Assembly (NCBI GenBank): GCA_964408735.1
Contig: CAYPAX010000049.1
Location: 1-33,898 of the forward strand
Direction: 5' to 3'
Origin: UBA7887 sp964408735
Lineage (GTDB): Bacteria > Pseudomonadota > Alphaproteobacteria > UBA7887
Length of the DNA stretch: 33,898 nt
Numbering within the stretch: the first letter of the stretch is position 1; every line of letters starts with the position of its first letter. Of the stretch, positions 1 through 8,100 are shown one piece after another. The notes beneath the pieces are model-generated. The model was not told the origin of the DNA, did no database searches, and saw only the letters and a program-made list of their open reading frames with translations. The position numbers and the translations under genes were made by a program.

Positions 1-48
1 GCATTCGTAATGCGGGGGTCGCAGGTTCGAATCCTGCAGGCGGCACCA
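1..48 (+). tRNA. tRNA-Thr (CGT), 3' part only
   Basis: The 5' half lies outside the window. Visible are the anticodon loop TTCGTAA (bases 4-10, anticodon CGT at 6-8) closed by GCA/TGC, a variable loop, a T arm (GCAGG, TTCGAAT, CCTGC), an acceptor 3' strand AGGCGGC, discriminator A and an encoded CCA ending at 48. The CGT anticodon assigns it to threonine. The converging dehydrogenase gene stops only six bases after the CCA. Confidence 0.9.
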
Positions 49-54
49 GCAAAA

Positions 55-1041
55 TCAAAGATTTGTGCCAGGGCTCAGCGACAGGGGTGTGGGATAGAGC
101 GGTGCCTCGCCCGCGTCCACGCGCTGGACGTTTTCGAGTGCGATCCTGAAATTTCGGGCCTTGGATTCGCGCGTCTGGCCGCCGACATGGGGCGTCAGCA
201 AGACACGCGCGCGGATCTCGGGGGCCAAGGCCAGGAAGGGATGGTCCTCGGCCAGGGGCTCTGTCTCGAAGACATCGAAGATGGCGCCGCCGAGCCGGCC
301 ATCGGCCAGGGCCGCCGCCACCGCACCGTCATCGACCACGCCCGAGCGCCCGACATGGACGAGCACGGCGCCCGGCTTCATCCGTGCCACTTCTGCGGCG
401 CCGATCAGGCCACGCGTGTCGGGCCGTGCGGGCAGGCAGACGACGATGAAGGCAGAGCTTGCCAGCAACTCGGCGAAGGGGATGGCGGGCACCGCGTCCT
501 CTTCCTGGCCGCGATGGGCGGCGCGCACCACGTCGAAGCCGAGGCCCTGCAACAGGCGCGCCGTCTGGCGGCCGATATTGCCGTAGCCGACGATGCCGAC
601 GCGGCCGCCGAACTCGTGGCCCATGACGCTTTCCTTGCGCGCCGCGAACCACTCCTCGCCGCCGCCGTGTTCGAGCGCCGTCAGGGGGCGCAGGAACCTG
701 ATGGTCTGCTGCACCACCAGCTGCGCCACCGACGGCGCATTGAGCCCGGGGCAATAGCAGACGGGAATGCCGCGCTCGCCGCAGGTCTCGTGGTCGACAT
801 TCTCGTAGCCGGCGCCGGTCAGCTGCACCAGGCGGGTGGCGGGGGCGTTGTCGAGAATGTCCTTGCTGATATAGCCGAAGCCGGAGCCGGTGACGATATA
901 GTCGACTCCGATACAGGCCGTGGCGGCCTCTTCCGGCACGGCGGCACGGCCGAAGCGGATGGCGAAGCCGGCGGGCACGTCGAGGCCCGTGGCGCGAAAG
1001 TCCTCTTCCGGCCAGAGGAAGGCGAGCTGCTTGTCTGTCAT
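55..1041 (-). CDS. D-2-hydroxyacid dehydrogenase family protein
   Basis: This 328-residue NAD(P)-dependent oxidoreductase of the D-isomer-specific 2-hydroxyacid dehydrogenase family would reduce a 2-oxoacid or oxidise a D-2-hydroxyacid in the cytoplasm. The Rossmann motif GIVGYGNIGRQTA is mid-protein. The catalytic arginine is in HVGRSGVVDD, the glutamate in FETEPL and the histidine in LLTPHVGGQT. Length is normal. It runs toward the tRNA and is divergent from the HisC-like gene. The substrate (glycerate, hydroxypyruvate, phosphoglycerate or another) cannot be told from the sequence. Confidence 0.9.
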   Translation of the reverse strand: MTDKQLAFLWPEEDFRATGLDVPAGFAIRFGRAAVPEEAATACIGVDYIVTGSGFGYISKDILDNAPATRLVQLTGAGYENVDHETCGERGIPVCYCPGLNAPSVAQLVVQQTIRFLRPLTALEHGGGEEWFAARKESVMGHEFGGRVGIVGYGNIGRQTARLLQGLGFDVVRAAHRGQEEDAVPAIPFAELLASSAFIVVCLPARPDTRGLIGAAEVARMKPGAVLVHVGRSGVVDDGAVAAALADGRLGGAIFDVFETEPLAEDHPFLALAPEIRARVLLTPHVGGQTRESKARNFRIALENVQRVDAGEAPLYPTPLSLSPGTNL

Positions 1042-1145
1042 GGCGGGCTTTGGAGCATATTCCGCGATCTGTATGAAGCGAAAAGTCGCAATACCCCACA
1101 GTCGGCGCTATGGTCCCGCATCCATACCCGAGCCGAGACATACTC

Positions 1146-2222
1146 ATGAGCAAGCTTAGCGTCAGTCCAGGCATTCTCGATATCGCGCCCTATGTGCCGG
1201 GGCGGCAAAGCGCCGAGGGCGGCGACCGCCTGATCCTGCTGTCGTCGAACGAGACGCCGCTGGGCTCGAGCCCGCTGGCCACCGCCGCCTATATCGGCCT
1301 GGCGGACCGCTTGCATCGCTACCCGGACGGCGGCGCCTGGGACCTGCGCGACGCGCTCGCCGAGCGCTACGGCATGGCGGCGGGGCGCATCATCTGCGGC
1401 AACGGCTCCGACGAATTGCTGACCCTGCTGGCCCAGGCCTATGCCGGGCCCGGCGACGAGGTGCTGATCACCGAGCACGCCTTCGCCATCTACAAGATCG
1501 CGGCGCAGGCGCAAGGTGCAACGCCCGTGATCGCGCCGGAGGACGGCCACACCGCCGATGTCGATGCGCTGCTGGCCCGCGCCACGGAGCGCACGCGGGT
1601 CTGCTTTCTGGCCAACCCGAACAACCCCACGGGCACCTATATTCCGAGTGCTGAGCTCAGGCGCCTGCGCGCGGGTCTGCCCGAGCACACCCTGCTGGTG
1701 ATCGACGCGGCCTATGCCGAATACATGCGGCGCAACGATTACGAGGACGGCCGGGCGCTGGTCGACGAGGGCGACAACGTGGTGATGACGCGCACTTTCT
1801 CGAAGATCTTCGGGCTTTGCGCGCTCAGGCTCGGCTGGATGTATGCCCCCGAAAGCGTGGTCGATGTGGTCAACCGCATCCGCGGGCCCTTCAACGTCAA
1901 CGCCCCGGCCCAGGCCGCAGGCATCGCCGCCCTGCACGACAGCGATTTCCTCGAGCGCGCCGTGGCCTTCAACGAGCGTTGGATCCCGCGCCTGGAGGCG
2001 GAGATCGGCGCGCTGGGCCTGCACGTGCATCCGTCCGCCGCGAACTTCGTGCTCGTCGAATTCCCCGATGCGCCCGCCGCCTACGAGTTCCTGATGGCGC
2101 GCGGCATCGTGCCGCGGCGCCTCGACAATTACGGCCTGCCGACGTGTCTGCGCTTCTCGTTGGGCACGGAGGAGGAGAACCCCATCGTATTGCAGGCGCT
2201 GGCCGAGTTCATGGCCGGCTAA
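1146..2222 (+). CDS. HisC-like aminotransferase (histidinol-phosphate/aromatic type)
   Basis: A 358-residue class I/II PLP aminotransferase. It has NPNNPTG at about 158-164, the Schiff-base lysine K220 in TFSKIFG and the phosphate-binding R228 in ALRLGW. These match histidinol-phosphate aminotransferase, which converts imidazole acetol phosphate and glutamate in histidine synthesis. HisC homologues often also accept aromatic amino acids, and a homogentisate operon lies 1.4 kb downstream, so a tyrosine/phenylalanine transaminase role is a reasonable alternative. I chose the ATG at 1146 because family similarity begins just after it; an upstream in-frame ATG at 1110 exists. Its 3' end overlaps the MATE gene by four bases, tail to tail. 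Confidence 0.85.
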   Translation: MSKLSVSPGILDIAPYVPGRQSAEGGDRLILLSSNETPLGSSPLATAAYIGLADRLHRYPDGGAWDLRDALAERYGMAAGRIICGNGSDELLTLLAQAYAGPGDEVLITEHAFAIYKIAAQAQGATPVIAPEDGHTADVDALLARATERTRVCFLANPNNPTGTYIPSAELRRLRAGLPEHTLLVIDAAYAEYMRRNDYEDGRALVDEGDNVVMTRTFSKIFGLCALRLGWMYAPESVVDVVNRIRGPFNVNAPAQAAGIAALHDSDFLERAVAFNERWIPRLEAEIGALGLHVHPSAANFVLVEFPDAPAAYEFLMARGIVPRRLDNYGLPTCLRFSLGTEEENPIVLQALAEFMAG

Positions 2223-3541
2223 ACCTTGATCTTGGTCCAGGCGCGGCGCTGCCAGAACATGGCCAGGATGGACGAGTGCAGCACGCGCCAGCCGGTCTGG
2301 CAGACCCAGATGCCGAACAGGCCATAGCCCAGCTGCGGGCCGACCAGCCAGGCGACGGGCAGGAAGACGCCCCACTGGGTGGCGATCGAGACGGTCATCA
2401 CCGTGCGCACGGCGCCGGCGCCGAGCAGGGCGTTCTGCAACACCATGCCGATCGAATCGATGGCGATGACGATGCCGACCAGGCGCAAGGGCGGGATCGC
2501 CAGGGCGCGGGTGTCCGCGTCCGTAATGAAGATCGACAGGATCAGCTCCGGCACCACGGCCATGGGCAGGCCGAGCGCGGCCATGACGACCGCCGCCACC
2601 TTGACCACGTCCCAGCCCCAGCGGTGGGCGTCGACCGGATCGCCGGCGCCTAGCGCCTGGCCGACCAGGGAGGCGGCGGCAAGCCCTAGCGCCAGGCCCG
2701 GCAGGATGATCACCAGGGTCAAATTGATCAGCACATTGGCCGCCGCCACCTCGGCCGTGCCGACTTGGCCGACGATCCAGAACAGCGCCGTCAGCCCGCC
2801 GGCGAAAAAGACCTGCTGCAGCGACGAGGGCAGCGACAGCCGCACCATCGTGACCATGGTCTCGCGCGTCGGCATGGCGGCGAGAAAGCCGAGCGGGCGC
2901 GCCCGCCGCCAGGCCATCCAGAGATAGGTGGCAGCGCCGATATAGGTGGCGATGGCGCTGCCCACCCCGGCGCCGGTGGTGCCCATCTCGGGCAGGCCGA
3001 AGGCGCCGAATATGAGGCCGTAATTGAGCACGATGTTGGAAAGCTGCATGACGATAAGCGTGCGCAGATAGACCATGCTGAGGCCGATGCCGTTCCAGAA
3101 GCCGCGAAAGGCGAAATTGATGCCGACCCCGAGCAAGGCGAACAGGCGCGCCTCGAAATAGGGCACGCCGAGGGCGATGACTTTCGGATCCTCGTTGACC
3201 AGGGCGTAGATGTCGCCGGCGAACGCCATCAAGACCGCCATGGCCGGCAGGGCGAGGATCAGCGCCAGCACCAGCCCGCCGTTCAGGGGTACCGCCGTCT
3301 CGGCCTCGCGGCCCTCGCCCTTGCGCCGCGAGGCCATGGCCTGGACCCCCGCTGACAGCCCCATGACCAGCGCCACGCTGAGGAAGTTGACGAAGCCGCC
3401 GACGCCGACGGCGGCCAGCGCATCGGTCCCCAGCTGGCCCACCATGGCGGTATCGACCAGGTTGAACAGGGTCTGCGAGGTCATGCCGCCGACGATGGGC
3501 AGACCCAGTAGCAGGATGGCGGAGACTCGGGTTCGGTCCAC
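2219..3541 (-). CDS. MATE family efflux transporter
   Basis: A 440-residue very hydrophobic protein with about twelve predicted transmembrane segments in two similar halves, the usual length for MATE (NorM/DinF-like) cation-coupled drug or metabolite exporters of the inner membrane. The N-terminal stretch GLPIVGGMTSQTLFNLVDTA and the following MVGQLGTDALAAVGVG are typical of the family. It is convergent with the HisC-like gene and divergent from the dioxygenase gene. The substrate is not identifiable. Confidence 0.9.
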   Translation of the reverse strand: MDRTRVSAILLLGLPIVGGMTSQTLFNLVDTAMVGQLGTDALAAVGVGGFVNFLSVALVMGLSAGVQAMASRRKGEGREAETAVPLNGGLVLALILALPAMAVLMAFAGDIYALVNEDPKVIALGVPYFEARLFALLGVGINFAFRGFWNGIGLSMVYLRTLIVMQLSNIVLNYGLIFGAFGLPEMGTTGAGVGSAIATYIGAATYLWMAWRRARPLGFLAAMPTRETMVTMVRLSLPSSLQQVFFAGGLTALFWIVGQVGTAEVAAANVLINLTLVIILPGLALGLAAASLVGQALGAGDPVDAHRWGWDVVKVAAVVMAALGLPMAVVPELILSIFITDADTRALAIPPLRLVGIVIAIDSIGMVLQNALLGAGAVRTVMTVSIATQWGVFLPVAWLVGPQLGYGLFGIWVCQTGWRVLHSSILAMFWQRRAWTKIKV

Positions 3542-3649
3542 GGGGAGCTTTCTCAGAAGGGCGTTGCGCGGTTATAGCTTCCCCGTTTGACGCGGTACAC
3601 AATTCCTCTACCGTACCGCCATTGCGAGACAGTTCGAGGGAATCCGGCC

Positions 3650-4783
3650 ATGAAATCGTGGATATCGCTGCCCCGCGTCGAGGGCGCCGACCCCCGCCAG
3701 GCCCATTGCGACCTGCCCGAGGGCACATACGAGCGCGAGCTTGGCCGCGAGGGCTTCTTCGGCCCCGCCGCCCAGATGCTGCACCGCCACCCGCCGACCG
3801 GCTGGCAAAGCTTCGAAGGCCCCATGCGCCCGCGCCTGTTCGACCTCAACCGGCACAGTGCCGGCGCTGCCATGCCGTGGGAGGCGCAGGCGGTGCTGGG
3901 CAATGCCCATGTGAAGATGCGCTATTGGCGCACCAGTGGCGCCATGCCGGCGCTCGCCCGCAATGCCGAGGGCGACGAGCTGCTGTTCGTCCACGAAGGC
4001 TCGGGTCGCCTGTTCTGCGACTACGGCCACCTCGAGATTCGCGACGGCGACTATGTGGTGCTGCCGCGCAGCACCATGTGGCGCACGGAATTCGACGGCG
4101 ACGCCGAGGTCATGCTGGTGGAGGCCACCAACGATGCCTACCGCCTGCCGGAAAAGGGCCCGGTCGGCCGCCACGCCATTTTCGATCCCGCGGTGCTCGC
4201 CACACCCAAGCTCGACGACGCCTTCCGCGCCCAGCAGGATGAGAGCGAATGGCGGGTCGAGGTCAAGCATCGCGGTGAGATCTCGCGTATCACCTATCCC
4301 TACAACCCGCTCGATGCGGTGGGCTGGCAGGGCGACCTGGCACCGGTGAAGTTGAACTGGCGCGACATCCGCCCGCTGATGAGCCACCGCGCCCACCTGC
4401 CGCCCTCGGCGCACACCACATTCATGGCCTCGCGCTTCGTCGTTTGCACTTTCGTGCCGCGGCCCTTCGAGAGCGATCCGGGGGCGCTGAAGGTGCCCTT
4501 CTTCCACAACAACGACGACTATGACGAGGTGCTGTTCTATCACCGTGGCGACTTCTTCAGCCGCGACAATATCGACCGCGGCATGATCACCTTCCACCCC
4601 TGCGGCTTCACCCACGGACCCCACCCGAAGGCGCTCAAGAACGCTTTCGAGCAGTCGAAGCCGGGAACGGATGAGGTGGCGATGATGATCGACACCCGCG
4701 ACCCCCTTGAGGTGGCCACGCTGCCGGGCGGCATCGAGGTCGAGGACTACGCCAAGTCGTGGCAGGGGAAGCCCGGCGCATGA
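3650..4783 (+). CDS. hmgA: homogentisate 1,2-dioxygenase family protein
   Basis: This is the ring-opening step of tyrosine/phenylalanine catabolism: homogentisate plus oxygen gives maleylacetoacetate, using non-haem Fe(II). The 377-residue protein is a bicupin. Likely iron ligands are H286 (FFHNN), E293 (DEVLF) and H322 in GFTHGPHP. I chose the ATG at 3650 because the conserved region starts there; an in-frame ATG at 3587 would add 21 unconserved residues. Length is shorter than the ~430-residue animal enzyme but usual for this bacterial branch. The stop overlaps the next start as ATGA, so it leads an operon with the fumarylacetoacetate hydrolase and maleylacetoacetate isomerase, which supports the assignment. 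Confidence 0.88.
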   Translation: MKSWISLPRVEGADPRQAHCDLPEGTYERELGREGFFGPAAQMLHRHPPTGWQSFEGPMRPRLFDLNRHSAGAAMPWEAQAVLGNAHVKMRYWRTSGAMPALARNAEGDELLFVHEGSGRLFCDYGHLEIRDGDYVVLPRSTMWRTEFDGDAEVMLVEATNDAYRLPEKGPVGRHAIFDPAVLATPKLDDAFRAQQDESEWRVEVKHRGEISRITYPYNPLDAVGWQGDLAPVKLNWRDIRPLMSHRAHLPPSAHTTFMASRFVVCTFVPRPFESDPGALKVPFFHNNDDYDEVLFYHRGDFFSRDNIDRGMITFHPCGFTHGPHPKALKNAFEQSKPGTDEVAMMIDTRDPLEVATLPGGIEVEDYAKSWQGKPGA

Positions 4784-5760
4784 AGCTTGCCAGCCTCAAG
4801 CAGGGCGGGCGCGACGGCACGCTGATCGTGGTCTCGCGGGATCTGTCGCGGGCGCTGGTCGCCGAAGCGGTGGCGCCGACCCTGCAGGCGGCGATCGAGG
4901 ACTGGGTCACGTGCGCGCCCAAGCTCCAAGGCCTCTCCGACAGTCTCAACGCCGGCAACGAAGGTTTTGCCCTCGACGTCACGGCGCTCGCCTCGCCCTT
5001 GCCGCGCGCCTATCAGTGGGCCGACGGCAGCGCCTATCTCAACCATGTCGAGCTGGTGCGCAAGGCGCGCGGCGCCGAGATGCCGCCGAGCTTCCGGCAT
5101 GACCCGCTGATGTACCAGGGCGGCTCCGACGCCTTCATCGGCCCCCGCGATGCCATCCTGGCGGCGGACGAGGCCTTCGGCATCGACATGGAGGGCGAGG
5201 TCGCGGTGATCACCGACGACGTGGCCATGGGCGTGACGGCTGAGGCCGCGCGCGCGCATATCAGGCTGGTGATGCTGGTCAACGACGTGTCGCTCCGCGG
5301 CCTCATCCCCAACGAGCTGGCCAAGGGCTTCGGCTTCTTCCACGGCAAGCCGGCAACCGCCTTCTCGCCGGTCGCCGTGACGCCCGACGAGCTCGGGTCG
5401 GCCTGGGATGACGCCAAGCTGCACAGGCCCTTGCTGGTCACATTCAACGGAAAGCAGGTGGGCCGGGCGGATGCGGGCGTCGAGATGCAATTCGATTTCG
5501 GCGAGCTGATCGCCCACGCCGCGCGCACCCGCGTGCTCGGCGCCGGCGCCATCGTCGGCTCGGGCACAGTGAGCAATTCGGATCGCAGCAAGGGCTGGTC
5601 GTGCATTGCCGAAGTGCGCATGATCGAGACCATCGAGCAGGGCGCGCCGGTCACGCCGTTCATGCGCTTCGGCGACCGCGTGCGGCTCGAAATGCTGGAT
5701 GCGGACGGCGCCACGATCTTCGGTGCCATAGACCAGGAAGTGGTGCGTTATGACGGCTGA
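4780..5760 (+). CDS. fahA: fumarylacetoacetate hydrolase family protein
   Basis: A 326-residue FAH-fold protein that in this setting should cleave fumarylacetoacetate to fumarate and acetoacetate. Acidic metal ligands are visible at E138 and E140 (DMEGEVAVI) and D169 (VMLVNDVSLRGL). The C-terminal AIVGSGTVSNSD is the usual FAH phosphate/substrate loop region. It starts inside the dioxygenase stop codon and ends 11 bases into the isomerase gene, so translational coupling of the three catabolic enzymes is likely. Other FAH-family activities (hydratase, decarboxylase) are possible from sequence alone; the neighbours decide. Confidence 0.88.
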   Translation: MKLASLKQGGRDGTLIVVSRDLSRALVAEAVAPTLQAAIEDWVTCAPKLQGLSDSLNAGNEGFALDVTALASPLPRAYQWADGSAYLNHVELVRKARGAEMPPSFRHDPLMYQGGSDAFIGPRDAILAADEAFGIDMEGEVAVITDDVAMGVTAEAARAHIRLVMLVNDVSLRGLIPNELAKGFGFFHGKPATAFSPVAVTPDELGSAWDDAKLHRPLLVTFNGKQVGRADAGVEMQFDFGELIAHAARTRVLGAGAIVGSGTVSNSDRSKGWSCIAEVRMIETIEQGAPVTPFMRFGDRVRLEMLDADGATIFGAIDQEVVRYDG

Positions 5761-6412
5761 GCCCAAGCTGACGCTCTACGGCTATTTCCGCTCCTCCGCC
5801 GCCTATCGGGTGCGTATCGCGCTCGCTCTCAAGGGCCTCGCCTACGACAACTCATTCGTGCACCTGCTGCGCGACGGCGGCGGCCAGTTCACCGCCGACT
5901 ACCGGGCGAAGAACCCCCAGGCGCAAGTGCCGAGCCTGGAAGTCGATGGCGAGGCGCTGACCCAGTCGCTGGCGATCATCGAGTATCTCGAAGAGGTTCA
6001 CTCGCAGCCGCCGCTGCTGCCCAAGACGCCCTTGGAGCGGGCGCGCATCCGCGCCATCGCGCTTGCCGTGGCCTGCGAGATCCATCCCCTCAACAATCTG
6101 CGGGTGCTCGGCTATCTCAGCAACGAGATCGGTGTCGACGATGACACACGGATGGCCTGGTACCGCCATTGGTTCGCCAACGGCCTGGAGGCGGTCGAGA
6201 CCATGGTGACGCGGCTGCCCGGTCGCGGGCGCTTCTGCCACGGCGATGCGCCAGGGCTTGCGGAGATCTGTCTGGTGCCCCAAATATTCAACGCACGGCG
6301 CTTCGACTGTGACCTGTCGGCCTATCCGACGCTCGTCGCCATCGATGGCGCCTGCGCCGAGCTGCCGGCCTTCCGCGATGCTGCGCCGGAGAACCAACCC
6401 GACGCCGAATGA
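5750..6412 (+). CDS. maiA: maleylacetoacetate isomerase (zeta-class GST)
   Basis: A 220-residue glutathione S-transferase of the zeta class that would isomerise maleylacetoacetate to fumarylacetoacetate with glutathione. The N-terminal thioredoxin-like domain carries YFRSSAAYRVRIALALKG, matching the SSxxxRVRIAL signature with its catalytic serines. QVPSLEVDG and QSLAIIEYLEE form the glutathione site. It overlaps the hydrolase gene by 11 bases, and its TGA overlaps a possible upstream start (6409) of the next small gene. Placement between the two other enzymes of the pathway makes the call firm. Confidence 0.92.
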   Translation: MTAEPKLTLYGYFRSSAAYRVRIALALKGLAYDNSFVHLLRDGGGQFTADYRAKNPQAQVPSLEVDGEALTQSLAIIEYLEEVHSQPPLLPKTPLERARIRAIALAVACEIHPLNNLRVLGYLSNEIGVDDDTRMAWYRHWFANGLEAVETMVTRLPGRGRFCHGDAPGLAEICLVPQIFNARRFDCDLSAYPTLVAIDGACAELPAFRDAAPENQPDAE

Positions 6413-6429
6413 CCGATTGGAGATTCCCG

Positions 6430-6738
6430 ATGCACCGCCCGTTGGCTCTACTTCTCGCCCTTGCCGTGTTCGCTGCCTGGACGCCGAACGCCTCGGCGCT
6501 GACCGTCACAAACGACGGCAATGAGACCATGATGGTGTGGATCGAGAAGTGGATGTACCGCCTGCGCGAAGGCAAGACCGCGACCTTCATTCCCACCACC
6601 GACCCGGTGACCATCATCATCGAAAACCGCCACTTCCGCATGACCTGCGACGCGGGCGCTGAGTCCGAAGTGCGCTTCGACGACACCACCTGCACGGTCG
6701 ACGGCGAGACGGTCGGCGCCTCGCAGATGCAGCTCTGA
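6430..6738 (+). CDS. small exported protein of unknown function
   Basis: A 102-residue protein with a clear signal peptide (HRPLALLLALAVFAAW, then cleavage after NASA). The mature part is about 80 residues, starts LTVTNDGNETMMVWIEKW and contains two cysteines that could pair (MTCDAG and DTTCTVD). I prefer the ATG at 6430, preceded by GGAG, over the ATG at 6409 that overlaps the maiA stop, because the signal peptide then begins properly. It sits at the end of the homogentisate operon with a two-base gap to the next exported protein. I do not recognise a family. Confidence 0.75.
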   Translation: MHRPLALLLALAVFAAWTPNASALTVTNDGNETMMVWIEKWMYRLREGKTATFIPTTDPVTIIIENRHFRMTCDAGAESEVRFDDTTCTVDGETVGASQMQL

Positions 6739-6740
6739 GC

Positions 6741-7208
6741 ATGCGCGCGCTGGCCCTCATTCTTCTGGCCCTGGCGCTGCCCGCCGCGGCGCAGGATTCG
6801 CTGAACAACCCCTGGGCCGAGGGCGGCTACCAGCCGATCCCCCTGCCCGAGGTCGAGGGCACCGTGCCCTGGGAGACCCTCGCCGCGGTCGAATTGGTCA
6901 TGGACGGGCCGGACATGGTGCCGGAATATGGCGCAGACGTGCAGGCGCTCGACGGCGAGACCATCACCATGGTGGGCTGGATGCTGCCGCTCGATTCCAC
7001 CGGCGAACGCATCCTGCTCAGCCAATATGCGCCCCACTGCCCGTTCTGCATGACCGCCGGGCCGGAAAGCTTCGTCGAGCTCTATTCCGACGGCCCCATC
7101 GAGATGACCCTGGATCCCATCGTCGTTGAAGGCCGCTTCGAGCTGCTGGAACAGAGCTGGGAGGGCTACTATTATCGCATGGCAGAGGTAACGGAGGTGG
7201 AGCGCTGA
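6741..7208 (+). CDS. exported DUF3299-like protein
   Basis: A 155-residue protein with a signal peptide cleaved after ALPAAA. The mature domain shows ITMVGWMLPLDSTGERILLS followed by CPFCMTAGPESFVELYS, the pattern I associate with the DUF3299 family of small periplasmic proteins, with a paired CPFC. It starts two bases after the preceding exported gene and is probably co-translated with it. Function is unknown. The CxxC could bind a metal or be redox active, but nothing here proves that. Confidence 0.75.
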   Translation: MRALALILLALALPAAAQDSLNNPWAEGGYQPIPLPEVEGTVPWETLAAVELVMDGPDMVPEYGADVQALDGETITMVGWMLPLDSTGERILLSQYAPHCPFCMTAGPESFVELYSDGPIEMTLDPIVVEGRFELLEQSWEGYYYRMAEVTEVER

Positions 7209-7275
7209 CCTTGCACAACCGACGCGGTTACGCCACACTATAGGCGGAGCGGGCTTGTAGAGCCCAAGGAACCGC

Positions 7276-7956
7276 ATGGAGATTTCCAGCACTCTGCTGC
7301 CGACGGCCGTACCCGGCACGACCGCGCCGCCGCAGCAGAACCCGGAAAAGACGCAGCCGGCACCGCCGCAGCCCCCTGCTGAGCAGAAACCCGATCGCCA
7401 GGCAGCGCCGCCGGCTAATCTGGTCGCGCCCGCCAACGCCTTGGCGGCGCAGGAGGCAAGCGAGCCTGCAGACACGGACGAGCAGGGTCTGACCCAGGAA
7501 GAGCGGGCCCAGGTGGCGGAGCTGTCGCGGCGCGATACCGCCGTGCGCGCCCACGAGCGCGCCCACAAGGCCGTTGCTGGCGCCTATGCGGGCGCGGTAG
7601 CGCTGAGCTACACCACTGGCCCTGACGGCCAGCGCTATGCCACCGGCGGCGAAGTTCCCATCGATGTGGCGCCGGTACCGGGCGATCCGGCGGCGACCAT
7701 ACAGAAGCTTTCCCAGGTCAAGCGCGCCGCGCTCGCTCCCGCCGACCCCTCGGGCGCCGACCGCGCCATCGCCGCCGCAGCCGCTGCCGGCATTGCCGAG
7801 GCCCGCGCCGAACTGGTGGCCGAGCGCCAGGAGGAGATCCAGCCCACAGAAGCCGAGGATGCCCCCGCGACGACAGCCGCCGATGCGGCCTCGGCAGCGC
7901 TCGGCGGCCAGCAGCCAGGCGAGAGCGACCCGGCGCCGTTTTCCATCAGCGTCTAG
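7276..7956 (+). CDS. SprA-related putative metalloprotease family protein
   Basis: A 226-residue protein. Residues 1-70 are a low-complexity Pro/Ala/Gln-rich segment. The conserved domain (about 72-172) has LTQEERAQVAELSRRDTAVR, then HERAH (93-97), YTTGPDGQRYATGGEVPID, then AALAPADPSGADRAIAAAA. This order is that of the SprA-related family, whose HExxH-like motif suggests a zinc peptidase, though activity is unproven to my knowledge. There is no signal peptide. AAGGAACCGC precedes the ATG. The alanine-rich acidic tail is unremarkable. Confidence 0.8.
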   Translation: MEISSTLLPTAVPGTTAPPQQNPEKTQPAPPQPPAEQKPDRQAAPPANLVAPANALAAQEASEPADTDEQGLTQEERAQVAELSRRDTAVRAHERAHKAVAGAYAGAVALSYTTGPDGQRYATGGEVPIDVAPVPGDPAATIQKLSQVKRAALAPADPSGADRAIAAAAAAGIAEARAELVAERQEEIQPTEAEDAPATTAADAASAALGGQQPGESDPAPFSISV

Positions 7957-8030
7957 ACCCCAAGCGTTTGAGAATGATCGAAGGCAAGTCACCGTGAATT
8001 CAGCATGTGCCGTTAGCGGCCTAGTTGATA

Positions 8031-8059
8031 ATCGTCGGTGCTACCTGTAGCATCGTCGG
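8031..8059. repeat. two ATCGTCGG direct repeats flanking an inverted repeat
   Basis: ATCGTCGG occurs at 8031-8038 and again at 8052-8059, 21 bases apart (two helical turns). The bases between hold an inverted repeat TGCTAC-CT-GTAGCA (8039-8052). The element lies 42-70 bases upstream of the cyclase-fusion start. The geometry resembles a dimeric regulator's operator, but no regulator is known. Confidence 0.4.
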
Positions 8060-8100
8060 ATTACCCGGAGCTCAACGCTTAAGCCATTGATGGTAAGAGC

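Noticed and set aside
49..68. Small AT-rich inverted repeat after the tRNA
   Set aside because: Only five A/T-rich pairs around a three-base loop and no T run, overlapping the dehydrogenase stop; too weak to call a terminator.
1038..3728. Open frame of 896 codons on the minus strand
   Set aside because: It is antisense to the HisC-like gene and out of frame with the MATE gene. Arg/Pro/Gly-rich translation without any domain is typical of shadow frames in GC-rich DNA.
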